From: GMQP-bins7 sp963776565
Lineage (GTDB): Bacteria > Actinomycetota > Thermoleophilia > Gaiellales > Gaiellaceae
Reading direction: 5' to 3'
Assembly (NCBI GenBank): GCA_963776565.1
Contig: CAVZNF010000003.1
Span: forward strand, 124,001 to 188,000
DNA: 64,000 bases
Position numbers and translations under genes: made by a program. The notes below the pieces were generated by a model. That model worked only from the letters and a program-made list of their open reading frames with translations. It was not told the origin of the DNA and did not search any database. This document shows, in pieces, positions 53,050 to 60,903 of the stretch (positions are counted from its first letter, which is position 1; every line of letters starts with the position of its first letter).

Positions 53050-55736
53050 ACCCGCTCGACGCGCACGGCCGAGACCTTGAACTCGGGCGTCCCGATGAGC
53101 GGGTCGCCGACGTCGTGGGTGAGCCAGTTCACCTTCTGCTCGGCGAAGTGGAGCGCCATCCAGACGAGGCCCGGGTAGACGCGCCCCGAGAGGTGCGTCC
53201 GCGCCTGGAGGTCGCCCCGCCGCGACACGAGACGCGCCCAATCGCCTTCTGTCAGGCCGAGAGCCGACGCGTCCTCGGCCGAGATCTCGAAGAACGGGTC
53301 CTGCTGCTTGTCCGTGATGCCGGACTCGCGCATCGTCATCGTCGCCGAGTTGTAGTGATAGAGCGTGCGCCCTGTGGAGAGCACGAGCGGGTACTCGGAA
53401 TCCGGCTCTTCGATCGGCCGCTGGTATTCGACGGGGAAGAACTTCCCGCGCCCTGGCGGGCGTGCCGGCGCCGGCGCGTGCAGGACCTGCGTTCCCGGAT
53501 GTCCGATCTCGGGGGCGGGCCACTGCATGCCGTTCTCCTCGAGGCGGTCGTAGCGGACGCCGTACCACGCGGGCGCGAGGTCAGCGAGCTCGTTCCACAC
53601 CGATTCCGCGTCCGCGTACTCGGGCCAGTGGACGCCGAGCGCCTTCGCCAGCAGGAGCACGATCTCGAGGTCGGTCTTCGCCTCGCCGGGCAGCGGTGCA
53701 GCACGGCGCACGCGGCTGACGCGCCGCTCGGTGTTCGTGAACGTGCCGTCCTTCTCGGCGAAGCTCGAGGCGGGGAAGACGACATCCGCGTACTTCTCCG
53801 TCATGTCGTGGAGGAAGATGTCCTGCGAGATCAGGAAGTCGAGCTTCCCGAGTCCCTCCTCCACGTGGCGGGCATTCGGCTCGGTCTGCGCCGGGTTCTC
53901 GCCGACGAGGACGAGCGCTCGGACGCGGCCGTCGTGGAGGCCGCTCATCATCTGGTCGAGTCGGTAGCCGGGCGTCTCGGGAACCTCGGCGCCCCACGCT
54001 TCGGAGAACTTCCGCCGGATCTCCGGGTCGTCGACCGACTGGTAGCCCGGGAGGTACATCGGGTTCGCGCCCGAGTCGTTGAGCCCCTGGACGTTGTTCT
54101 GACCGCGGAGCGCGTTGAGGCCGGTCGACTCGTAGCCGAGGTGTCCGGTCATGAGCACGAGGTTCGAGAGGGACCAGATGTTGTCGACGCCGCAGGCGTG
54201 TTCGGTGATCCCGAGCGTGTAGAAGACCGCCGCATGTCGTTCGGTCGCGTACTCGCGCGCCGCGGCGCGGATCTCGTCCGCCGGAACGCCCGTGACCTTC
54301 GCCGCGTCCTCCGGCGAGTACCGCATGACGACATCGCGCACCGAGTCGAAGTCGTCCGTGTACTTGCGGATGTACTCCTCGTCCTGAAGGCCCTCCGAGA
54401 GGATCGTGTGCATCATCGCGTTCAGCAGCCAAACGTCAGTGCCGGGGCGGAGCTGGAGGTGGCGCTTGGCGATCTTCGTCAGCCAGATCTTGCGCGGGTC
54501 GGCGACGACGAGGGTGGCGCCTTTGCGGACGGCCTTCTTGATTCGAAGCGCGAGCACCGGGTGCGCCTCGGTCGTGTTCGACCCGATGACGAACAAGAAG
54601 CGCGCATTCTCGATCTCCGGGATCGAATTGGTGCTTGCTCCTCTGCCCAACGACCTGACCAGGCCGTAAAGAGTCGGACCGTGTCAGGTCGACTCGCACG
54701 AGTGGACCGAGTTCGTCCCGACCCCCGTGCGCGCGAGCTTCTGGATGAGGTAGTTCTCCTCGTTCGTCAGGCGGGCTGACGAGAGGAAGCCGATCGCCTG
54801 CGGGCCGTGCTCGGCGATCACGTTCTTCAGCCCGGTCGCCGCTGTCTCCAGCGCGTGTTCCCACGTCGTCGGGTGGAGCTCGCCGTCGTCGCCGCGGACG
54901 AGAGGCTGCGTGAGCCGGTCCGGGTGGTGGACGAAGTTGAAGGCGAAGCGGCCCTTCACGCAGAGGTTGCCCTCGTTCGGGAGGTACTCGTCCTTCGAGG
55001 TGACCTTCACGATGTGCTTCGTCTGCGGGTCGAGGTTGAGGTCGACCTGGCAGCCGACGCCGCAGAACGTGCAGGTCGTTCGGACCTGCTCGAGCGTGGT
55101 CTCGGGGCGTGACGTGCCCTCCTCGAACTTCTCGTAGATCGCGCCTGTCGGGCAGACGGAGAGACAGCCGCCGCAAAGCTCGCACTCGGTGTCCAGCCAG
55201 CTCAGCTCCCAGGTGGGAACGATGCGAGCGTGTCCGCCGCGGCCTTCGAGCGAGAGGGCCGAGCACTGCATGACCTCCTGCGTGTAGCGGACGCAGCGCG
55301 CGCAGAGGATGCACGCGTCGGGGTCGTAGCCCATGAGCCGGTTGCGGTCGTCGTACTCGGCGCGCTCGGCGTCGGGGAGCACGAGGGGCGCTTCGGCGCC
55401 GAGCTCGTTCGCGAGGTCGAGGAGCTCGTTCGGGCGGCCACCGGGTGATTCGTTCAGGTGCTCCGAGAGGAGCATCTCTGTGAGCGTCCGCTGGAAGTCG
55501 GTGATCGGTCCGTTCGTCGAGACGACCATTCCTTCGCTGACGTGGGTCGCACACGCAGGCATCGGCCGCGGCGCGCCCTCGACATCCACGACGCACATGC
55601 GGCAGCCGCCGTACGGGTCGAGCTTGGAGTCGTGGCAGAGCGTGGGGATGAACGTGCCGTGCCGCGCGGCGGCGTGGACGAGCAGCTCGCCGTCGCCGGC
55701 GGACACCGTGCGCCCGTCGAGGGTGAACTCGACCAC
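53046..55736 (-). CDS. fdhA: Selenocysteine-containing NAD-linked formate dehydrogenase alpha subunit (TGA read through)
   Basis: Catalytic subunit: formate to CO2 at a Mo or W bis-MGD centre. GTG 55736 to 53046 is one frame of 896 codons plus stop, broken only by TGA at codon 351 in the context CEST-U-HGPTLYGL; FdhF of E. coli has V-U-HGP at this place. Domains: NuoG-like 2Fe-2S (Cys 34, 45, 48, 62); ferredoxin clusters CILCARC and CELCGGCLSVCP; Mo-site 4Fe-4S CTFCGVGCQVDL with NLCVKGR. After Sec come VVADPRKIWL, LRGQNNVQGLNDSG, YPLVLSTGRTLYHYNS and PEFKVSAVRV. Size and layout match clostridial-type NAD(P) formate dehydrogenases. Its own leaderless -10 precedes it. Confidence 0.93.
54650..54667 (-). 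promoter_or_regulatory. SECIS-like hairpin in fdhA
   Basis: In the mRNA the sequence ACGGCCU-GGUC-AGGUCGU begins 16 bases after UGA. It folds into a seven-base-pair stem (one G-U) with apical loop GGUC, identical to the GGUC loop of the E. coli fdhF SECIS that binds SelB. The loop is 23 bases from UGA. Confidence 0.8.
54684..54686 (-). other. Selenocysteine codon TGA in fdhA
   Basis: The only stop triplet in an 896-codon frame. The residue pattern U-H-G-P follows immediately, where non-seleno enzymes have Cys-His. Frame and similarity continue on both sides without any shift, which rules out an indel. Confidence 0.92.
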
Positions 55737-55742
55737 GAGGCG

Positions 55743-55748
55743 ATGCTA
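55743..55748 (-). promoter_or_regulatory. Putative leaderless -10 (TGTAGCAT) for fdhA
   Basis: TAGCAT with an upstream TG (extended -10) is six bases before GTG 55736, in the 37-base gap after the acetyltransferase gene. Confidence 0.5.
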
Positions 55749-55773
55749 CAGCGACGGCCCGCGGCTCCAGTGA

Positions 55774-56382
55774 CTACGTGGCGGGGAAGTCGACCCGATC
55801 CGCGTCGCCGATTTTGCGCACGACCCTGGCGGGTACGCCCAATGCGACCACACCTGCGGGAAGGTCGTGCGTGACGACTGCGCCGGCGCCGACCACGGTG
55901 TCGTCTCCGATCGTGACTCCGGGGCACACGACGACAGCACTGCCGAGCCACACGTTGTGGCCGATCGTTATCGGCTCGGCCGACTCCCAGCCGAGTCGTC
56001 GCGGCTCGGGATCGACCGGATGCGTTGCGGTGACGATGTGGACGCCCGTCGCGATCTGGCAGTTGGCGCCGATCCGGATCAGCGCGACGTCGAGCATGAC
56101 GCAGCCGAAGTTGACGAACGTCGCACCGCCAATCGTGATGTGCGATCCGTAGTCGCAGTAGAACGGCGGTCTGACGATCACGTCGTCTCCAACGTCTCCG
56201 AGCAGCTCGCGCAGCAGGCTGGACCGCAGCTCCAGCTCCGTGTGTCGGGTGGCGTTGTACCGCTCGAGGAGATCTTCGGCCCGTGCCTGGTCACGTGCGA
56301 TCTCCTCGCCGACCGGGCGGTAGAGCTCCCCGCTCAGCATGCGGGCTTTCATCTTTTCGGCCGGGATCTGGTCGTCGTTCAC
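55774..56382 (-). CDS. Left-handed beta-helix O-acetyltransferase (maltose/galactoside acetyltransferase family)
   Basis: 202 aa, intact; acetylates a sugar or similar hydroxyl with acetyl-CoA. AEKMKARMLSGELYRP and RAEDLLERYNATRH are the N-terminal Mac domain. Hexapeptide repeats follow: YCDYGSHITIGGATFVNFGC, VHIVTATHPVDPEPR with the catalytic His, ITIGHNVWLGSAVVVCPGVT and IGDDTVVGAGAVVTHDLPAG. GTG 56382 overlaps the fdhB stop, so it is translated with formate dehydrogenase, an odd place for it. Confidence 0.92.
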   Translation of the reverse strand: MNDDQIPAEKMKARMLSGELYRPVGEEIARDQARAEDLLERYNATRHTELELRSSLLRELLGDVGDDVIVRPPFYCDYGSHITIGGATFVNFGCVMLDVALIRIGANCQIATGVHIVTATHPVDPEPRRLGWESAEPITIGHNVWLGSAVVVCPGVTIGDDTVVGAGAVVTHDLPAGVVALGVPARVVRKIGDADRVDFPAT

Positions 56383-57935
56383 GTGCCGAGCGCTGCGAAC
56401 AGCTCCGGCCAGTACGTCATCGCGTTCCGGACCGGGAACGGCGAAGCTTGGCCGAGCCCGCAGATCGAGGTCTTCTCCATCGCCAGCAGCCACTCGTCCA
56501 CCTTCTCGCGCGTCATCGCCGCTCGGTCGTGCTGGAGCTCTTCGGCGAGGTGGTGGAGCGCACGGTTCCCGATCCGGCACGGCGTGCACTTCTGGCACGA
56601 CTCCTCGGCGAAGAAGCGCATCGTCTCCGCGAGCAGGCGAAGCGGCGAGTACGACTCGGGAAAGACCTGGACAGCGGCCGATCCCGGGCCAGCACCCCAC
56701 TCGCGGAGGCCATCCCGCGTGAGCGGCGCATCGAGCGCGGCTGGCGGAAGGATCCCGCTCGCGGCGCCGCCGGGAACGACTGCTCCGACCTCGTCCGTGA
56801 ATCCGCCCGCGTGCTCCTCGACGAGTTCGCGCGTCGTCACGCCGTTCGGCGCCTCGTAGCAGCCGGGCTTCTCGACCGCGCCCGTGACCGACCAGAGACG
56901 CGTTCCCTTCGCCTCGCGCGTTCCGAGCGCGGCCCACCACTCGCCGCCGTTCCGGAGGATGGCCGGGATGTGCGCCAATGTCTCGACGTTCTGGATCAGT
57001 GTCGGTCGCCCGAGGTACCCGACCTGGCTCGGGAACGGAGGCTTGAGCCGCGGCATCGCTCGCCGGCCCTCCATGGACTCGAGCATCGCGGTCTCCTCGC
57101 CCGCGATGTATGCGCCGGCGCCCACCACGAGCTCGAGCGACAGCCCGTCGAGCAGTCCGGCGGCGCGAAACTCGTCGAGCGCCTGTTGGAGTCGCGCGCG
57201 CGATCTTGCGTATTCCTCGCGGAGGTAGATATGACCTTCGGTCGCAGCGAGCGACCGCATTGCGAGCACCGTCGCCTCGAGCATGAGATGTGGCCGGAGC
57301 TCCATCACATAGCGGTCCTTGATCGTTCCCGGCTCGCCCTCGTCTGCGTTCACGACGACGTAGCGCGGGCCCGCTTCACGCGAGACCGCCTCCCATTTCA
57401 TCCCGGTTGGAAACCCAGCGCCCCCGTACCCCGTGAGCCCCGACGTCTTCAGCTCTTCCACGATCCGCTCGAGTGGCGGAACGTCGCGGAGAAGCGCAAG
57501 CCCCCCGCGCGCTTCGTAGTCCGCGAGCGTGGTGTCGCGTGTCCCGAGCCCGACGGCCGGCCCATCGTTCGTGGAATGCGTCACTGCCGGGACGATCTCG
57601 TCGCCGCGCGTCATCGCAGGCGCGAGATCGCAGTGCCCGAGGCACGCGACCTCGATCGCTCCTGGCGTCGACTCGAGCAGGTCGCGAGCCCCGAAGCAGT
57701 CGCACACGGGTCCGGTGCAGACGCGAACGGCGTCCGTCGGAACCTGAAGGAACGAGTAGAAGGAGACGACCTCGTGCACCTCGCCGCGGCGGATGTTCAT
57801 GTGGTCGGCGACCGCGTCCGACAGCTCCATCGTGATCGGTCCCACTTCGCGGCGAACGCGTCCGAGGTTGTCGAGCAGGTGGGTTCTCTCGCGTGGAAGC
57901 TCAGGAAGCAGCGATGGGAGCCGGAGCACGTCCAC
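56379..57935 (-). CDS. fdhB: Formate dehydrogenase beta subunit, fused NuoE-NuoF type
   Basis: 518 aa, intact; passes electrons from FdhA to NAD(P). Residues 1-130 are NuoE-like (LSDAVADHMNIRRGEVHEVV, 2Fe-2S ligands in VCTGPVCDCFGARDLL and ACLGHCDLAPAM). The rest is NuoF-like: TGYGGAGFPTGMKWEAVSRE (FMN/NADH loop), VVNADEGEPGTIKDRYVMEL, AGAYIAGEETAMLESMEGRR and 4Fe-4S SCQKCTPCRIGNRAL. GTG 57935 is supported by the -10. The protein lacks the C-terminal 2x4Fe-4S domain of some hydrogenase or formate dehydrogenase relatives. Confidence 0.93.
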   Translation of the reverse strand: MDVLRLPSLLPELPRERTHLLDNLGRVRREVGPITMELSDAVADHMNIRRGEVHEVVSFYSFLQVPTDAVRVCTGPVCDCFGARDLLESTPGAIEVACLGHCDLAPAMTRGDEIVPAVTHSTNDGPAVGLGTRDTTLADYEARGGLALLRDVPPLERIVEELKTSGLTGYGGAGFPTGMKWEAVSREAGPRYVVVNADEGEPGTIKDRYVMELRPHLMLEATVLAMRSLAATEGHIYLREEYARSRARLQQALDEFRAAGLLDGLSLELVVGAGAYIAGEETAMLESMEGRRAMPRLKPPFPSQVGYLGRPTLIQNVETLAHIPAILRNGGEWWAALGTREAKGTRLWSVTGAVEKPGCYEAPNGVTTRELVEEHAGGFTDEVGAVVPGGAASGILPPAALDAPLTRDGLREWGAGPGSAAVQVFPESYSPLRLLAETMRFFAEESCQKCTPCRIGNRALHHLAEELQHDRAAMTREKVDEWLLAMEKTSICGLGQASPFPVRNAMTYWPELFAALGT

Positions 57936-57942
57936 CGCGACG

Positions 57943-57948
57943 AGTCTA
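57943..57948 (-). promoter_or_regulatory. Putative leaderless -10 (TAGACT) for the fdhB operon
   Basis: TAGACT is seven bases before GTG 57935, and its TAG is the stop codon of arfB. Confidence 0.5.
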
Positions 57949-58338
57949 TTCGGCGGTCGGCGGCTTCCGGAGCGTCTTCGTCCGCGCCCGGCGCTGCTTG
58001 CTCTCGCGTCGACGCTCCTTCGCTGCCTTGCCCGGGCGAGTCGCAACCCGGCGCCGCGGAACGGCGAGCGCCTCGCGGAGCTTCTGGACGAGCCGCTCGA
58101 CTGCGAGCTCGCGATTCCGAGACTGGCTCCGCTCGTCCTGCGCGACGGCGCGCAGCACCGGCCCGGCTCGCGCGACGACACGCCGCTTCTGCGTGTCGGT
58201 CAGCGCCGTGGACGCCTCGACCTCGAGGAGTGCCTCGACCCTCGTGGACGACTTCTGGGCGTGCTGACCGCCGGGGCCGCTCGAGCGTGAGACCCGCAGC
58301 GTGATCTCCGAGACTGGGAGCAGGACGGAGCGTGTCAC
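57946..58338 (-). CDS. arfB: Alternative ribosome-rescue factor ArfB (YaeJ-like)
   Basis: Releases peptides from stalled ribosomes lacking a stop codon. 130 aa from GTG 58338; a start at ATG 58359 is possible but would overlap the divergent gene's first codon. ITLRVSRSSGPGGQHAQKSS holds the catalytic GGQ. QSRNRELAVERLVQKLREAL and a basic tail (GKAAKERRRESKQRRARTKT) follow; the tail enters the mRNA channel. Intact. Confidence 0.93.
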   Translation of the reverse strand: MTRSVLLPVSEITLRVSRSSGPGGQHAQKSSTRVEALLEVEASTALTDTQKRRVVARAGPVLRAVAQDERSQSRNRELAVERLVQKLREALAVPRRRVATRPGKAAKERRRESKQRRARTKTLRKPPTAE

Positions 58339-58343
58339 CCGAA

Positions 58344-58349
58344 TAGACT
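58344..58349 (+). promoter_or_regulatory. Putative leaderless -10 (TAGACT) for the NagD-like gene
   Basis: AATAGACTC lies eight bases before ATG 58358, in the very short divergent gap with arfB. Confidence 0.45.
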
Positions 58350-58357
58350 CACGCTCC

Positions 58358-59152
58358 ATGGCGTGCATTCTGCTCGACATCGACGGCGTGCTGCACGTCT
58401 CCGGTGAGCCGATCCAGGGCGCCGCGGACGCGGTCGCGGAGCTCCGCCGAGCAGGTCATGCGCTCCGCTTCGTCACGAACAACTCGACGCGCCCTCGGGC
58501 CCGGCTCGCGGAGGAGCTGCGCGAGATGGGGTTCATCCTCGAGGACGCCGAACTGCAGACGACGCCAGGCGCAGCAGCGCGCGAGCTCTCCGGCAAGCGG
58601 GTGCTCGCGCTCGTCATGCCCGCCGTCGTGCCGGATCTCGACGGGCTCGAGCTCGTGGGCGACCACGCGGAGGCCGTGCTCATCGGTGGCTGCGACGAGA
58701 CGCTCGAGCCCAACCAGGTCTTCAGCTACATGAATCTCGCGCGCGCATTCGACGAGATCCAGATGGGCGCATCGCTCTTCTGCCTGCACAAGAACAAGTG
58801 GTGGCAGACGAGTCGCGGGCCGATGCTCGACTCGGGCGCGTTCGTCGCCGGGCTCGAATACGCGACGGGCGTCGACGCGACCGTCCTCGGCAAGCCCAGC
58901 CCCTCGTACTTCGCTGCCGCTCTCGACGCTCTCGACGCGGAGCCGGAGCTGACGTGGCTCGTCACGGACGACGTCGACGCCGACGTTCGTGGAGCTCGCC
59001 TCTTCGGGATGAAGACCGCCCTCGTCCGGACGGGAAAGTTCCGGCCCGAGGCGCTGGAGGCAGCGGAGGCGTCGCCGGACATCGTCGTCTCGTCCCTCGC
59101 GCAGTTCCCCGCGTTGCTCGAGGAGGACCTCACCGGCGGCTTGCAGCCGTGA
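58358..59152 (+). CDS. HAD-IIA phosphatase, NagD/HDHD2-like
   Basis: 264 aa, intact, cytoplasmic. Motif I ILLDIDGVLHVSGEPIQGAA, motif II LRFVTNNSTRPRARLAEELR and motif IV TWLVTDDVDADVRGARLFGM; the motif III Lys is in TVLGKPSPSYFAAAL. The C2 cap (AVLIGGCDETLEPNQVFSYM) places it with TIGR01458-type proteins (human HDHD2/LHPP relatives). Substrate unknown. The stop overlaps the acpS start. Confidence 0.9.
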   Translation: MACILLDIDGVLHVSGEPIQGAADAVAELRRAGHALRFVTNNSTRPRARLAEELREMGFILEDAELQTTPGAAARELSGKRVLALVMPAVVPDLDGLELVGDHAEAVLIGGCDETLEPNQVFSYMNLARAFDEIQMGASLFCLHKNKWWQTSRGPMLDSGAFVAGLEYATGVDATVLGKPSPSYFAAALDALDAEPELTWLVTDDVDADVRGARLFGMKTALVRTGKFRPEALEAAEASPDIVVSSLAQFPALLEEDLTGGLQP

Positions 59153-59514
59153 AGGTCGGCGTCGACATCATCGAGATCGAGCGCATCGAGCGCGCGCTCG
59201 AGCGCCCCGGCTTCCGGGAGCGCTGCTTCACGGACGCCGAGCGCGAGTACTGCGACTCGCGGTCTCGCCCGGCGCAGAGCTACGCGGGTCGGTTCGCCGG
59301 CAAGGAAGCGGTCGGCAAGGCGCTCGGCTGCGGCGTCCGATTCACGTGGAAGGAGATCGAGATCGTCGGGCGGCCGAAGCCAGGCGTTCGACTTTCGGGG
59401 CGAACGGCAGCCTTCGCGGAGCGAGTGCAGGCGGGGGCGATCGACCTGTCGATGACGCATTCGCGGGAGATCGCAGCCGCGATCGCTGTCGTGAGCCCGC
59501 GCTCCGGTGGCTGA
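59149..59514 (+). CDS. acpS: Holo-[acyl-carrier-protein] synthase
   Basis: Transfers phosphopantetheine from CoA to acyl carrier protein. 121 aa, intact. VGVDIIEIERIERALER holds the Mg-binding Asp, RFAGKEAVGKALGCGVRFTW the catalytic Glu/Lys, and DLSMTHSREIAAAIAVV the C-terminal motif. GTG 59149 overlaps the previous stop. acpS-nnrD-alr is a frequent bacterial order. Confidence 0.96.
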   Translation: MKVGVDIIEIERIERALERPGFRERCFTDAEREYCDSRSRPAQSYAGRFAGKEAVGKALGCGVRFTWKEIEIVGRPKPGVRLSGRTAAFAERVQAGAIDLSMTHSREIAAAIAVVSPRSGG

Positions 59515-60892
59515 GAGCTACGAGTCGCTCTACAGCGCCGCTGAGATGCGAGCGGCCGAGGAGCGCTACCCGGGATACCCGTCCACGATCCCGGAGCTCA
59601 TGGAGCGAGCCGGGACCGCCGTCGCACGCGAGGCGATGCTCGCCTATCCGGCCGCGCGCAGCTTCGCGTGCGTGTGCGGAGGAGGATCGAACGGCGGAGA
59701 CGGACGCGTCGCTGCTCGCGTCCTTCGCGAGGCGGGCCACGTCGCGGACGAGATCGACGATGGTCTCGACGGCTACGACGTCGTGATCGACGCGCTGTTC
59801 GGAACGGGGTTCAGCGGTGCGCCGCGGCCGGAGGCCGCCGCCGTCATCGAGCGCATCAACGCAGCTCGGGCGTCAGTCGTGGCGGTCGACCTCCCCTCCG
59901 GAGTCGATGCCTCCACGGGCGAGGTCGCAGGAGCGGTCGTCGATGCAGATCTCACGGTGACGTTCCATGCGGCGAAGGTGGGCCTCGCCGTCGCGCCCGG
60001 CCGGTTCCACGTCGGCCGCGTCGTCGTCGCGGACATCGGCCTCGACGGCGAGAAGACTTCGATGCGTCGAGCGCTTCCCGGGCTGCTCCATGCGGTGCCA
60101 CGACGTGGGGCGCGCAGCACGAAGTACTCAGCCGGCTCCGTCCTCGTCGTCGGAGGTCGACCGGGAATGACAGGTGCGGCGTGCCTCTCGGCGCTGGCCG
60201 CGCTCCGCGCCGACGCCGGCTACGTCACGTTGGCCGTACCCGAGGAGTCGCTTCCGGCTGCGGAGATCCTGGCTCTGGAGCCCGTGAAGCTGCCGTGGTC
60301 GGACGACGATGCGGTGGCCGTGCTGACGGAGGCCGCGAAGCGGGCGTCGGCGCTCGCGATCGGGCCCGGCCTCGGGCGCTCGGATGCCCGACGCGGCCTC
60401 GTTCGCGAGCTGCTGACGCGGGTCGATCTCCCGGCCGTCGTCGACGCCGACGCGCTCTTCGGCCTCGAGCCGGTCGAGCGCGACGCCGCGACGGTTCTCA
60501 CTCCGCACGCCGGTGAGCTGGCGCGCCTGCTCGACACCGACTCCTCCTGGGTCGACGAGCACCGCCTCGAGGCGGCCCGGACCGCGGCGAAGCGCTTCGG
60601 GGCGACGGTGCTCCTCAAGGGCGCCGACACGATCGTCGCCTCGCCGGATGGAGCGGTCGTCGTGTGCGACGCCGGGCCGCCGTCGCTCGCCACCGCGGGA
60701 ACGGGCGACGTGCTCACGGGCGTCGTCGGCGCGTTCCTCTCGAAGGGCCTCGACGCGCCGACTGCGGCGGCGGCGGCCGCGATGGCGCACGGGCGCGCCG
60801 CGAGCCTCGCCCCGCATGCAACGGGGCTCGTCGCCGGCGATCTGCTCGAGCTGCTCCCCGCAGCGATCGACTGCGAGACCCAGATCCAGTAG
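59507..60892 (+). CDS. nnrD: Bifunctional NAD(P)H-hydrate epimerase/dehydratase
   Basis: Repairs hydrated NADH and NADPH. 461 aa, intact. The N-terminal YjeF/NnrE epimerase domain (residues 5-200) shows ELMERAGTAVAREAML, CVCGGGSNGGDGRVAARVLR and VAVDLPSGVDASTGEVAG. The C-terminal carbohydrate-kinase-like dehydratase has YSAGSVLVVGGRPGMTGAAC, AIGPGLGRSDARRG, VLTPHAGELARLL and SLATAGTGDVLTGVVGAFLS (ADP site). GTG 59507 overlaps acpS by eight bases. The TAG stop touches the alr promoter. Confidence 0.96.
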   Translation: MAESYESLYSAAEMRAAEERYPGYPSTIPELMERAGTAVAREAMLAYPAARSFACVCGGGSNGGDGRVAARVLREAGHVADEIDDGLDGYDVVIDALFGTGFSGAPRPEAAAVIERINAARASVVAVDLPSGVDASTGEVAGAVVDADLTVTFHAAKVGLAVAPGRFHVGRVVVADIGLDGEKTSMRRALPGLLHAVPRRGARSTKYSAGSVLVVGGRPGMTGAACLSALAALRADAGYVTLAVPEESLPAAEILALEPVKLPWSDDDAVAVLTEAAKRASALAIGPGLGRSDARRGLVRELLTRVDLPAVVDADALFGLEPVERDAATVLTPHAGELARLLDTDSSWVDEHRLEAARTAAKRFGATVLLKGADTIVASPDGAVVVCDAGPPSLATAGTGDVLTGVVGAFLSKGLDAPTAAAAAAMAHGRAASLAPHATGLVAGDLLELLPAAIDCETQIQ

Positions 60893-60897
60893 ACAAT
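60892..60897 (+). promoter_or_regulatory. Putative leaderless -10 (GACAAT within TAGACAAT) for alr
   Basis: GACAAT is six bases before GTG 60904; the preceding TAG is the nnrD stop. Confidence 0.45.
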
Positions 60898-60903
60898 GAC
60901 CCC

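Noticed and set aside
53115..54779. A 554-codon open frame on the plus strand opposite fdhA
   Set aside because: Same compositional artefact; no recognisable domain, while fdhA on the minus strand is fully conserved.
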